Below, in pieces: positions 8,226 to 16,600 of a stretch of 64,000 bases of DNA; within the stretch, counting starts at the first letter, position 1; each line of letters opens with the position of its first letter. This DNA is from Clostridium putrefaciens (GTDB lineage Bacteria; Bacillota; Clostridia; Clostridiales; Clostridiaceae): positions 620,001 to 684,000 of the forward strand of contig NZ_UFWZ01000001.1 of the NCBI RefSeq assembly GCF_900461105.1. The letters run 5' to 3'. The notes beneath the pieces were generated by a model. That model was not told the origin of the DNA, did not search any database, and was given only the letters and a program-made list of their open reading frames with translations. Both the position numbers and the translations under genes were made by a program.

Positions 8226-8987
8226 ATGAAAATCTTTTTATATATTGCTATTTTTATACTTGGTGCAATTATTGGAAGCTTCTTAAACGTTTGCATATAT
8301 AGAATCCCACTTAGTGAATCTATATCGTACCCTCCATCTCACTGCACTAATTGCAATGTAAAACTAAAATGGTATGACCTTATTCCAATGTTTAGTTACT
8401 TACTACTAAGAGGTAAATGTAAATATTGCAAAGAAAAGATATCTCTTAAATACCTTATGATAGAATTTTTAACAGCTGCGGTATTTGTACTTACTTATAT
8501 TAATTATGGTCTATCATTACATTTTATAAAATATAATATATTATGGTGCTTTTTGATAATAATTTCTATTATTGATGTCGAATTTCAAGACGTATACGTT
8601 AAAACTACAATCCCTGGTATAGTTATTGGTGTTATTCTAGCCATTATTGAAAACTTTGTTTATTCTACACCTTTTTGGAATTATATTATAGGTGGCGTCA
8701 TAGCGGGGGGGGTAATAGCCTTAATAGTCTATATAACAGGTGGAATGGGAAAGGGAGATATTGAAATTGCAGCCCTTTGCGGAATATTTATAGGATGGAA
8801 GTATTCTATAATGATGATTTTTCTTTCGTTTGTTATAGGGGCAATAATTGGACTTATATTAATTATTTCTAAAAAAAGGGGCAGGAAAGACTATATTGCA
8901 TTTGGACCCTTTTTAGCTTTAAGTACATTATTTACAGCTCTTTATGGAGCGGATATTTTGAATCTATATGTTAAATTAATCACATAA
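8226..8987 (+). CDS. pilD: Type IV prepilin peptidase / N-methyltransferase (PilD family)
   Basis: 253 residues from ATG 8226 (a GTG lies one codon upstream). It is an inner-membrane aspartyl protease that cleaves and N-methylates type IV prepilins. The N-terminal methylase-type domain has two CxxC pairs (CTNC and CKYC, residues about 40-75); the protease domain shows the two catalytic aspartates, in IDVEFQD and in GGMGKGDIE. About eight membrane spans. It is the only gene between the c-di-GMP-II riboswitch and the terminator at 9151, so pilin processing is probably tied to c-di-GMP. No pilin or pilus assembly genes are nearby. Confidence 0.93.
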   Translation: MKIFLYIAIFILGAIIGSFLNVCIYRIPLSESISYPPSHCTNCNVKLKWYDLIPMFSYLLLRGKCKYCKEKISLKYLMIEFLTAAVFVLTYINYGLSLHFIKYNILWCFLIIISIIDVEFQDVYVKTTIPGIVIGVILAIIENFVYSTPFWNYIIGGVIAGGVIALIVYITGGMGKGDIEIAALCGIFIGWKYSIMMIFLSFVIGAIIGLILIISKKRGRKDYIAFGPFLALSTLFTALYGADILNLYVKLIT

Positions 8988-9339
8988 AGTTAAATAAACA
9001 AGACACAACTAAAGCTAATGATGATTCAAATATTATAATAAATCTAGTGAGTTTTTGATTCACCATTTTAGCACTTATATTGTATCTTTTATGGAGGATA
9101 TAAACTTAGGCGTGGAAGCATTGGATGAAATAATCATGGGATAAGTTTATGACCATATTCATTATTTAGATAGATTGATTTTCATATCTATTAATAATTA
9201 ATATGGTCACTTTTTTATGTATTTTAGATTAATAAGATATATTAACAAGATATATTAATAAGAGGTATTAATATATCAAAATTAGAGGATTATAGTATAA
9301 TATAGTTAAATAATGATGGCATAAATAGGAGGAAGATAT
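8988..9339. other. Intergenic region after prepilin peptidase
   Basis: 352 nt. It holds the terminator at 9151-9216 and A+T-rich sequence before the ribosome binding site GGAGG of the next gene. A 17-codon open frame at 9091-9144 has no ribosome binding site. A possible promoter lies around 9290-9305 (TATAGTATAATATAG). Confidence 0.5.
9151..9216 (+). terminator. Intrinsic terminator
   Basis: Long inverted repeat GACCATATT (9151-9159) / AATATGGTC (9200-9208) with ATTATT/AATAAT pairing inside and a TTTTTT run at 9211-9216. Confidence 0.8.
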
Positions 9340-10308
9340 ATGGATGGAATTTACAAACCAAAGGTAGTAGTAAGTAGATGCTTAGGTTTTAGTGCTTGTA
9401 GATATAATGGTGATACTGTGTCAAATAAGTTTGTAAGCAATTTAAAAGATTATGTAGAATATAATACTGTTTGCCCGGAAGTTGGAATTGGCCTTGGAGT
9501 GCCAAGAGATTCTGTTAGGTTAGTTTCAAAGGAAGACAAAATAACTTTATACCAACCTAAGACAGGTAATACCTACACAAAGGAGATGGAAGATTACTCA
9601 TTAGAATTTTTAGATTCAATTAAAGATGTTGATGGATTTATTCTTAAAGGTAGATCTCCAACCTGTGGTATTAAGGATGTAAAGATATATTTAGGACAGG
9701 AAAAGTCTTCAGGTTCTACTAAAGGTGCTGGGATTTTTGCAAGAGAAGTTATGAAAAGGTATCCTTACCTTGCTATTGAAGAAGAGGGTAGGCTCACTAA
9801 TTTTAGGATAAGAGAACACTTTCTTACAAAGTTATATATAATGTTTAAATTTCGTCAGGTTAAAGAAACGAGGTCTATGGCAAGTTTAGTTAAATTTCAA
9901 TCAGATAATAAGTACCTTCTTATGGCTTATAATCAAAAGGAGCAAAAGGTGCTAGGGAGAATAGTTGCAAATCATGATAAAAGGTCCTTTGATGAAATGG
10001 TAGAGGAGTATAGGGAACATCTAGGATATTCATTTAGAACACTTCCTAGATACACTAATTATATAAATACTCTAATGCATATATTTGGTTACTTTTCAGA
10101 TAATCTTTCATCAAATGAAAAGGTATTTGTATTAGGTACCTTTGATAAATACAAGGACTCAAAGGTGCCTTTAAGTGTACCTATGAATCTTTTAAGATCA
10201 TATGTAATTAAGTATGAGCAATCCTACTTACTAGATCAAACCATTTGGCAACCTTATCCTGAAGAATTAGTTGATATAAGTGATACAGGGAAGATAGATA
10301 ATTTATAG
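9340..10308 (+). CDS. DUF523 and DUF1722 (YbgA-like) two-domain protein
   Basis: 322 residues. The N-terminal half (about 1-155) is a DUF523 domain with cysteines in SRCLGFSACRYNG, VCPEVGIGLG and KGRSPTCG; the C-terminal half (about 165-310) is a DUF1722 domain like E. coli YbgA (LVKFQSDNKYLLMAYNQ, PRYTNYINTLMHIFGYF). The cysteines suggest a metal or Fe-S site. The photolyase gene starts 17 nt downstream; ybgA and phr are also neighbours in E. coli, so a role in DNA photorepair or cofactor handling is plausible but unproven. Start ATG follows AGGAGGA. Confidence 0.88.
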   Translation: MDGIYKPKVVVSRCLGFSACRYNGDTVSNKFVSNLKDYVEYNTVCPEVGIGLGVPRDSVRLVSKEDKITLYQPKTGNTYTKEMEDYSLEFLDSIKDVDGFILKGRSPTCGIKDVKIYLGQEKSSGSTKGAGIFAREVMKRYPYLAIEEEGRLTNFRIREHFLTKLYIMFKFRQVKETRSMASLVKFQSDNKYLLMAYNQKEQKVLGRIVANHDKRSFDEMVEEYREHLGYSFRTLPRYTNYINTLMHIFGYFSDNLSSNEKVFVLGTFDKYKDSKVPLSVPMNLLRSYVIKYEQSYLLDQTIWQPYPEELVDISDTGKIDNL

Positions 10309-10325
10309 AGATGGGGATGTAGACA

Positions 10326-11672
10326 GTGATTTTAGAAAAAAGAATTAAAAGTTTAAACAATAAAATTATAACTGATAACCCATACGTTGTTTATTGGATG
10401 CAAAGCTCACAAAGGACTGAATATAACCATGCATTAGAGTATTCTATAATTAAGGCTAATAGTTTAAAAAAGCCTTTAATTGTATATTTCGGATTAATGG
10501 ATGGATTTCCAGAGGCTAATGAAAGGCATTATTATTTTATGCTAGAAGGATTAAAGGAAGTAAAAGAAGAACTAGCAAAAAGAGGTATTAAAATGCTCAT
10601 TAGAAGGGTATCTCCTGAAATTGGGGCCTTAGAAATTTCATGTTTTGCTGCTTTAATGGTGGTGGATAGAGGGTATTTAAGAGTTGAGAGGTCATGGCGG
10701 GAGTTTTTAGCTAAAAATGTTACGTGTCCTGTAATTGAGGTAGAGACAAATGTCATAGTACCTATAGAGGATGCTTCTCCAAAGGAAGAGTATTCAGCGG
10801 CTACCCTTAGAAGTAAGATAAGCAAAAAGTTAGAAACCTATACATTGCCACTTAGTGAAAGAAAATGTGATGTTATGTCTATTAATAGGGACCTTCCTTT
10901 TGAAAATTATGATATAGAAGATATTGATAAAGTTATTTGTAGTTTAGATATTGATAAAAATGTAAAGAGGTCGTCTTATTACAAAGGTGGTACTAAGACT
11001 GCTAAATTGTTACTAGAAGATTTCATTTTGAACAAACTACCTTATTATACCAAGCTTAAAAATCATCCAGGGGAAAAGTATAGTTCTGATTTAAGCCCAT
11101 ACCTTCATTTTGGGCAAATTTCACCATTATATATATATAATGAGTTAATATATGTAAATATAGAAGGGAAAAGGGACTTCTTAGAAGAATTAATAGTTAG
11201 AAGAGAGCTTAGTATGAACTTTGTTTTTTATAATAATAAATATGATTCTTATGACTGTCTTCCAAATTGGTCAAAGGCTACCCTTGAAAAGCATTTATTG
11301 GATGAAAGAGAGTTTATTTATTCTATAGATGAATTAGAGATGGCTAAAACTCATGATGAATATTGGAATACTGCACAAATGGAAATGGTTATTACAGGAA
11401 AGATGCATGGGTATATGAGGATGTATTGGGGTAAAAAGATATTAGAGTGGAGTAAGACACCAAAGGAAGCCTTTGAGTCAGCTATATATTTAAACAATAA
11501 GTATCTTTTAGATGGAAGGGATCCAAATGCATTTACTGGTGTTGCTTGGTGCTTTGGAAAGCATGATAGGCCCTGGCGTGAAAGAAATGTATTTGGTACA
11601 GTTAGATATATGAATGATAAAGGATTAAAAAGAAAGTTTAACATGGAAAAGTATACTGAAAGAACTTATTGA
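10326..11672 (+). CDS. phr: Deoxyribodipyrimidine photolyase, class II
   Basis: 448 residues, full length. It repairs cyclobutane pyrimidine dimers with FADH- and light. Class II features are the opening VVYWMQSSQR, the SPYLHFGQISP segment, and the C-terminal WNTAQMEMVITGKMHGYMRMYWGKK...DGRDPNAFTGVAWCFGKHDRPW region around the FAD pocket. Start GTG 10326 follows GGGG at 10313-10316. It is co-directional with and close to the DUF523/DUF1722 gene. A light-driven enzyme in an apparent strict anaerobe suggests time spent exposed at surfaces, possibly as spores. Confidence 0.95.
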   Translation: MILEKRIKSLNNKIITDNPYVVYWMQSSQRTEYNHALEYSIIKANSLKKPLIVYFGLMDGFPEANERHYYFMLEGLKEVKEELAKRGIKMLIRRVSPEIGALEISCFAALMVVDRGYLRVERSWREFLAKNVTCPVIEVETNVIVPIEDASPKEEYSAATLRSKISKKLETYTLPLSERKCDVMSINRDLPFENYDIEDIDKVICSLDIDKNVKRSSYYKGGTKTAKLLLEDFILNKLPYYTKLKNHPGEKYSSDLSPYLHFGQISPLYIYNELIYVNIEGKRDFLEELIVRRELSMNFVFYNNKYDSYDCLPNWSKATLEKHLLDEREFIYSIDELEMAKTHDEYWNTAQMEMVITGKMHGYMRMYWGKKILEWSKTPKEAFESAIYLNNKYLLDGRDPNAFTGVAWCFGKHDRPWRERNVFGTVRYMNDKGLKRKFNMEKYTERTY

Positions 11673-11715
11673 TATTGTACTAATAGTAAAGAATAATATC
11701 GGGGGGGCTAATTGT

Positions 11716-12480
11716 ATGGAGTATAAAGTAAAAGATTTAGGTGATATAGCAGGGGTAACAGCTAAAACTATAAGGTATTATGATAAAATTGGGATTCTTA
11801 AAGCTTCAAAAGTTAATTCTTTAGGTCATCGTATCTATTGTGAGGATGAAGTTGATAGATTGCAACAAATATTGTTATATAGGGAATTAGATGTGTATCT
11901 AGATGTTACAAAGGAAATTATAACATCATCTACATTTGATAGTATGGCTGCACTTAAAGAACATAAGGAAAACTTGATTAAAAAAAGAGATCGACTAGAC
12001 TTGCTAATATCTACTGTAGAGAACACTATTGCTTTAAAAGAAGGTTCAATAAGCATAAGTGATGAAGAAAGATTTAAAGGGTTTAAAAAGAATATTATTG
12101 AAGACAAAAAGGATATGTACGGGGAAGAAGCTAGAGAAATGTATGGAAAAAAGTCCGTTAGTACAGCAAAAGAAAAAGTAATGAGTATACAAGGGGCTAA
12201 ATATGATAGACCAATAAGTCTTGAGACGGAAATAAAAACAACCTTAGCTGAAGCCTTTAAAAGTGCTGACCCATCCTCAGAATTAGCTCAAAAGGCAGCG
12301 GACTTGCATAGGCAATGGATAGCGAGTTACTGGGGTAAATATACCAAAAAGGCACATGCAGATCTTGCTAGAATGTATCCAAAGGATGAAAGATTTAAAG
12401 AGTATTATGATAATAAGCAAGTGGGTACTGCTGCTTTTTTAAGAGATGCGATTTTAATTTATACAGGATTTGATGAATAA
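11716..12480 (+). CDS. MerR-family regulator with TipAS effector domain
   Basis: 254 residues. The N-terminal winged helix (about 3-70: VKDLGDIAGVTAKTIRYYDKIGIL) is a classic MerR head, followed by a dimer coiled coil (about 80-120) and a C-terminal TipAS domain (about 145-252, ending RDAILIYTGFDE). TipAS domains bind drugs such as thiopeptides and activate efflux or resistance genes. It comes 43 nt after phr with a GGGGGGG ribosome binding site and may share its transcript. The ligand is unknown. Confidence 0.9.
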   Translation: MEYKVKDLGDIAGVTAKTIRYYDKIGILKASKVNSLGHRIYCEDEVDRLQQILLYRELDVYLDVTKEIITSSTFDSMAALKEHKENLIKKRDRLDLLISTVENTIALKEGSISISDEERFKGFKKNIIEDKKDMYGEEAREMYGKKSVSTAKEKVMSIQGAKYDRPISLETEIKTTLAEAFKSADPSSELAQKAADLHRQWIASYWGKYTKKAHADLARMYPKDERFKEYYDNKQVGTAAFLRDAILIYTGFDE

Positions 12481-12532
12481 AGGATTAGAAGTTAATTCAT
12501 TAATGTAGCATAAAATACCATGGGATAGTAAA

Positions 12533-12546
12533 TACTAAATTTAGTA
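12533..12546. promoter_or_regulatory. 14-bp perfect palindrome upstream of hcp
   Basis: TACTAAATTTAGTA is its own reverse complement and lies about 50 nt before the hcp start, a suitable place for an operator. The regulator is unknown; A+T richness makes chance occurrence possible. Confidence 0.35.
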
Positions 12547-12595
12547 ATAAACCTTAGCTTAAAAGATTAAAATACAAAAGAAAGGGTTGACTTTA

Positions 12596-14248
12596 TTGGA
12601 AAATTTAATGTTTTGCTATCAATGTGAACAAACGGCAGGAGGAAAAGGATGTACAAAGCTTGGGGTTTGTGGAAAGACACCAGAAATTGCAAACTTACAA
12701 GACTTATTAATATATCAACTAAAAGGAATATCCTGCTATGCAAAGGGTATAATGGAAGAAGGTAAAACCATTGATAAAGAAGTGGTTAGATTTGTAGAGA
12801 ATGGTTTATTTACCACATTAACAAATGTAAACTTTGATGCAAAGTTTCATGTAAAGTTACTAAAGGAATCACAAAAGATAAAAGAAAAGATAAGAAATGA
12901 AGCACCAAAGAAAAGTTACCCAGAGGCTGCCGAATATAATTTAAGTGATACAAAAGAGGAAATGCTAAAGGACTCTATTAAAGCTGGAATTATGTATGAT
13001 CAAAGTATTGATGCAGATATAAGATCTTTAAGATCAACAATACTATATGGATTAAAAGGTGTTGCAGCTTATGGTCATCAAGCAAGATTTATAGGATATA
13101 ATAATGAGCAAGTTGATAATTTTTATTTTTTAGGATTAGAATGTACTACAAATAATAATTTAACACTTCAAGATATGATAACTATGACCATGAGGACAGG
13201 GGATATGAGCGTACAAGTAATGAAGACATTAGATGAAGCTAACACTACAAGATATAAGAATCCATCACCTCATAAAGTTAATGTTAACATTAAAAAGGGG
13301 CCATTCATAATTGTATCAGGCCATGATCTAAGAGACTTAGAGATGTTACTTCAGCAAACAGAGGGCAAGGGCATTAATATTTATACTCACGGAGAAATGT
13401 TACCAGCACATGGATATCCAGAACTTAAAAAATACAAACATTTAGTAGGTAATTATGGATCAGCTTGGCAAAATCAACAGAAGGAATTTGATGGAATACC
13501 AGGGTGTATTTTAATGACAACTAATTGCTTAATGAGACCAAGAGAAACATATAAAGATAGGATATTTACTACTAGTGTTGTTGGATGGGATGGATTAAAG
13601 TCTATTGAAGTTTCTGAAGATGGAACAAAGGATTTTAGTGAAATAATAAATAAAGCATTAGAACTTGGCGGGTTTAAAGAAGATGAGGAAGTAAAAGAGA
13701 TTTTAGTAGGGTTTGGACATCATGCCACATTATCACATGCTGACACTATAGTTAATGCAGTTAAAGAAGGAAAGTTAAGACATTTCTTTTTAATAGGTGG
13801 TTGTGATGGAGCAAGACCTGGAAGAAACTATTATACAGACTTTGCTAAAATGGTTCCAGAAGATTGTATAATCCTTACTTTGGCTTGTGGAAAGTATAGA
13901 TTCAATAAATTAGATTTTGGAACTGTAGCAGGACTCCCAAGATTATTAGATGTAGGGCAATGTAACGATGCTTATTCAGCAGTTAGAATATCTACAGCAC
14001 TAGCCGATGCATTTGATACGGATGTGAATTCTCTACCACTTACAATTATACTTTCCTGGTATGAGCAAAAGGCAGTTGCTGATCTATTAGCACTGTTATC
14101 ACTTGGAATAAAAGGAATATATTTAGGACCAAGTTTACCCGCATTTATATCACCAAACGTATTACAATATTTAGTGGATACTTTTGATATTAAACCAATA
14201 AGTACTCCAGAGGATGATTTAAAGAATGCACTTAAGCAAGCAAACTAA
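12596..14248 (+). CDS. hcp: Hydroxylamine reductase / hybrid cluster protein
   Basis: 550 residues from TTG 12596, nine nt after AAAGGG; ATG 12608 would have too long a spacing and TTG 12587 too short. The N-terminal cluster motif CYQCEQTAGGKGCTKLGVCGK (C-x2-C-x8-C-x5-C) binds a 4Fe-4S cluster. Downstream residues for the hybrid 4Fe-2O-2S cluster appear in GHDL, LECTTNN, TTNCLM, GGCDGARPGRNYY and TLACGKYRFN. Hcp reduces hydroxylamine or nitric oxide and protects anaerobes from nitrosative stress. Single gene with its own upstream region containing a 14-bp palindrome. Confidence 0.96.
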   Translation: MENLMFCYQCEQTAGGKGCTKLGVCGKTPEIANLQDLLIYQLKGISCYAKGIMEEGKTIDKEVVRFVENGLFTTLTNVNFDAKFHVKLLKESQKIKEKIRNEAPKKSYPEAAEYNLSDTKEEMLKDSIKAGIMYDQSIDADIRSLRSTILYGLKGVAAYGHQARFIGYNNEQVDNFYFLGLECTTNNNLTLQDMITMTMRTGDMSVQVMKTLDEANTTRYKNPSPHKVNVNIKKGPFIIVSGHDLRDLEMLLQQTEGKGINIYTHGEMLPAHGYPELKKYKHLVGNYGSAWQNQQKEFDGIPGCILMTTNCLMRPRETYKDRIFTTSVVGWDGLKSIEVSEDGTKDFSEIINKALELGGFKEDEEVKEILVGFGHHATLSHADTIVNAVKEGKLRHFFLIGGCDGARPGRNYYTDFAKMVPEDCIILTLACGKYRFNKLDFGTVAGLPRLLDVGQCNDAYSAVRISTALADAFDTDVNSLPLTIILSWYEQKAVADLLALLSLGIKGIYLGPSLPAFISPNVLQYLVDTFDIKPISTPEDDLKNALKQAN

Positions 14249-14304
14249 AATTATAATAATACAGAAGGACTTACAAAATAAGGATTAAAATAGTATAAGT
14301 CAAA

Positions 14305-14343
14305 TTTTAAGCTTCAGATGGGTTACTCCAACTGGGGCTTAAA
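14305..14343 (+). terminator. Hairpin after hcp
   Basis: TTTAAGC (14306-14312) pairs with GCTTAAA (14337-14343), with CAG/CTG and TGG/CCA pairs inside. A clear U-run is missing, so it may be a weak terminator. Confidence 0.45.
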
Positions 14344-14370
14344 GATCGTTATAAAATAACAAAGATAAGC

Positions 14371-14398
14371 CATGATAATTATACATATTATTATCATG
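14371..14398. repeat. Perfect 9-bp inverted repeat upstream of the CGGC-like gene
   Basis: CATGATAAT (14371-14379) and ATTATCATG (14390-14398), 10-nt spacer, about 100 nt before the next start. It could be an operator or a hairpin; its function is unknown. Confidence 0.4.
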
Positions 14399-14498
14399 TA
14401 ATGGATAGATGTTATTGGACAAGAACCATTACCATGTATATAATTAATATATCATAGATACATATGTATTAAAAAAGTGATTTGATGGAGGAATAAAT

Positions 14499-14849
14499 GT
14501 GAAAATAGGTATAATAGTAAACGAAGATACTGCAAATAGATGCACAGGAAAAGGCTGTTTAGATGCCTTTTATAAGAAAAAGGATTCATTTGAAAGGTAT
14601 GAAGACGTTGAAGTTATAGAGTTAATGGCATTCACTCATAGCGGGGGAGATATAAATAAAAAGATTGAAAAGATGAAGGCAAATGGAGTAGAGGTAGTTC
14701 ATCTTTCTAGCTGTATGAGAGGTTCTTCAGAGGAGTATGAAAATCTTGCTAACATATTATCAGAGAATTTTAAAGTAGTTGGATATACTCATGGATCTAA
14801 AGATGGGAAAAAGAACAATACCATTAATTTAGACAAAAAAGATTATTAG
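14499..14849 (+). CDS. CGGC-domain family protein lacking the CGGC motif
   Basis: 116 residues from GTG 14499, six nt after GGAGGA. It aligns by eye with the small CGGC-domain family: MKIGII, a Cys pair in RCTGKGCLDAFYKK, FERYEDVEVI, and the late VVHLSSCMR. At the name-giving position it reads AFTHSGGD rather than a CGGC tetrad, so the central cysteines are absent while the outer ones remain. The family is thought to be metal-binding or redox-related, with no assigned reaction. Monocistronic, with hairpins on both sides. Confidence 0.75.
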   Translation: MKIGIIVNEDTANRCTGKGCLDAFYKKKDSFERYEDVEVIELMAFTHSGGDINKKIEKMKANGVEVVHLSSCMRGSSEEYENLANILSENFKVVGYTHGSKDGKKNNTINLDKKDY

Positions 14850-14862
14850 ATATCAAGTTATT

Positions 14863-15000
14863 CTTAGACTCAGGTGGAGTTTACTTATAAAGAATACATC
14901 TCTCTATCTGAGTCTTGGAAGAACTTACAAATGGGCGTAGCATCGGCAATCTCCCACCTTGAAGAGGATAGGGGTGTTACGGATGGTAGCCATCGGATAA
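14863..15000 (+). ncRNA. Candidate structured RNA of unknown family
   Basis: Between two genes lies a stretch richer in G+C than its surroundings and able to fold. AGACTCAG (about 14875-14882) pairs perfectly with CTGAGTCT (about 14908-14915). CACC (14955-14958) can pair with GGTG (14972-14975). GATGG-TAG-CCATC (14982-14994) forms a 3-nt-loop hairpin. TTATTC (14869-14874) can close the whole with GGATAA (14995-15000). It contains no open frame of note. I cannot match it to a riboswitch or RNA family from memory. It may be a cis-leader for the next gene or an independent RNA. Confidence 0.5.
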
Positions 15001-15084
15001 AGTATTTTCTATAGAAATGTCTAGTGTATATTTAGGTTAAACTAGGAGTATATTATAATATATTGCTAATAATGAGGGGAAGCT

Positions 15085-15447
15085 ATGGACTTATTATCAA
15101 AGAAATTATTAAGGTATGGATTATTAATACAATTATATGATGATTTTTTTACCTATGGATACGAATCTTGTGTGGATATAAACTATAGAATACCTAGAGA
15201 CTGTAGAATTGATGTAATTGCTGCACTTTATTACATAAACTTTAGAAGGTGGATTTTCTTTAATATAGAAAAAGATAAAACTGTATCAGTTTATATTTTA
15301 GGTAATGGCATAGATGAAATAGAAAGATCCCTCCAAGAAAGTGGAGAGCTATTATTATCTAATATATACAAAGATGTACTTATACCTGTAGAGGAAGATA
15401 GGAAAGGTGGTGATGGTGATGGAAACATTCCTAGAGCCTCTGTTTGA
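15085..15447 (+). CDS. Small protein of unknown function, tandem paralog 1
   Basis: 120 residues, not recognised. Start ATG 15085 follows AGGGGA. It aligns along its length with the next gene product: DLLSKKLLRYGLLIQLYDDF opposite LPLENDLLRLKILWELYQSL, IAALYYINFRRWIFF opposite LAALYYLDNKGYINV, and VSVYILGNGIDEIE opposite LIIYIRSRGIDEIE. The helix-helix-strand pattern ending in YxxGxGIDEIE resembles a compact winged-helix fold, but I see no confident DNA-binding signature. It has no signal peptide or membrane span and a glycine-rich tail. It sits behind a structured RNA candidate. Confidence 0.7.
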   Translation: MDLLSKKLLRYGLLIQLYDDFFTYGYESCVDINYRIPRDCRIDVIAALYYINFRRWIFFNIEKDKTVSVYILGNGIDEIERSLQESGELLLSNIYKDVLIPVEEDRKGGDGDGNIPRASV

Positions 15448-15509
15448 TAAAGGTGCAAACTTTGTAGGATTGATCTATAGGTTAGACCAATAGTATTATG
15501 GGTGTTAGT

Positions 15510-15848
15510 TTGTTACCACTAGAAAATGATTTGTTAAGGCTTAAGATATTATGGGAACTTTACCAGAGCTTATTTAATGTCTGTTACTATGGAGAGATTC
15601 AAACTCAAAGATATAAAATAGAATCAGATAACATATCAAATGTTTTAGCAGCCCTTTATTATCTAGATAATAAAGGATATATAAATGTTAGAAATACTAA
15701 AGAAAAAGATGTTCTCATAATATATATTAGATCAAGGGGTATAGATGAAATAGAGGATAGGTGGAAGAGAGGAAATATGTTACTATTTGGTAGTGTTTAT
15801 AATAATATATTAGTAAGAGAAGCAGATAATGAGAATTCAAAGGATTAA
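15510..15848 (+). CDS. Small protein of unknown function, tandem paralog 2
   Basis: 112 residues from TTG 15510; an in-frame ATG at 15498 adds four residues. The TTG is preferred because it lines up exactly with the start of the upstream paralog, with GGGTG just before. Shared core positions include LLR, the LY pair, AALYY and GIDEIE, while many surface residues differ, so the duplication is old. Not recognised; possibly a wing-helix-like fold. The gene is 62 nt downstream of its paralog and probably on the same transcript. Confidence 0.65.
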   Translation: MLPLENDLLRLKILWELYQSLFNVCYYGEIQTQRYKIESDNISNVLAALYYLDNKGYINVRNTKEKDVLIIYIRSRGIDEIEDRWKRGNMLLFGSVYNNILVREADNENSKD

Positions 15849-15956
15849 CACTAACATTATCTAGAATAGATGGTAACATGACAAATAGTTGCGGGATTGT
15901 ATATAGGTGATTTATAATTGTATGATATAGATTATAGTGTAACAAAGGAGGATTTT

Positions 15957-16547
15957 ATGAGTAAGGTTAAAATAAAGGATATTAAAACACTAGCAGATAC
16001 AAAGTATTTAAAGTTATATGATGCGGAATATGTAAATAAAAATGGGGATATTAGAAATTGGTCTATTGCATCTAGGAAAGACTTAAGTACATTAAGGGGT
16101 AAGTTCTTTAACGAAGAAGAAGATACCGCTGATGCTGTTATAATAATAGCAACACATGTAGAAGAGGAAAAGCTTGTGGTTATAAGACAATTTAGGGTGC
16201 CTATAAATGATTATGTTTACGAACTACCAGCGGGGCTTATAGATAAGGGTGAAGATTTTAAAGACTCTGCAAAACGTGAACTTAAAGAGGAAACTGGCCT
16301 AGATTTACTTAAGATTGATTATGATAAGACAAAGTCTAAGGTATATATTTCAACTGGAATGACGGATGAATCTGTGGCTTTAGTTTATTGTACTTGTACT
16401 GGTAGTATATCAAAGGAGTACCTAGAAGCTGATGAGGATATTGATATTATGCTACTTTCTAAAAATGAAGCTAAAGAAGTACTTAAATCTAATGAGAGGA
16501 TTGATATTAAGGCCTTGCTCATGATACAAAACTTTATTGATTTATAA
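15957..16547 (+). CDS. NUDIX hydrolase, ADP-ribose pyrophosphatase-like
   Basis: 196 residues from ATG 15957, just after AAAGGAGG; an in-frame upstream extension to 15918 has no site. The NUDIX box G-x5-E-x7-RELKEETGL is complete (GLIDKGEDF...RELKEETGLDL, about residues 98-120). The upstream YELPAGLID and overall length fit the ADP-ribose/sugar-nucleotide hydrolase branch. It would clear ADP-ribose or similar nucleotides. The exact substrate is uncertain. Confidence 0.9.
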   Translation: MSKVKIKDIKTLADTKYLKLYDAEYVNKNGDIRNWSIASRKDLSTLRGKFFNEEEDTADAVIIIATHVEEEKLVVIRQFRVPINDYVYELPAGLIDKGEDFKDSAKRELKEETGLDLLKIDYDKTKSKVYISTGMTDESVALVYCTCTGSISKEYLEADEDIDIMLLSKNEAKEVLKSNERIDIKALLMIQNFIDL

Positions 16548-16600
16548 TATAATATATTCTTAAAATTACAACCTGCGCATAATCAAAAGGAGAGATGTTG

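Noticed and set aside
9091-9144. 17-codon open frame after prepilin peptidase (MEDINLGVEALDEIIMG)
   Set aside because: No ribosome binding site and no separate promoter; it sits just before a terminator and is most likely chance.
10326-11672. Cryptochrome rather than photolyase
   Set aside because: The sequence matches class II CPD photolyases throughout, including the C-terminal FAD region; no cryptochrome tail is present.
14863-15000. Identity of the structured region as 6S RNA
   Set aside because: Some 3'-half strings (CACCTTGAA, GTTAC) look like 6S, but there is no room for the 5' half between the upstream gene and the first hairpin.
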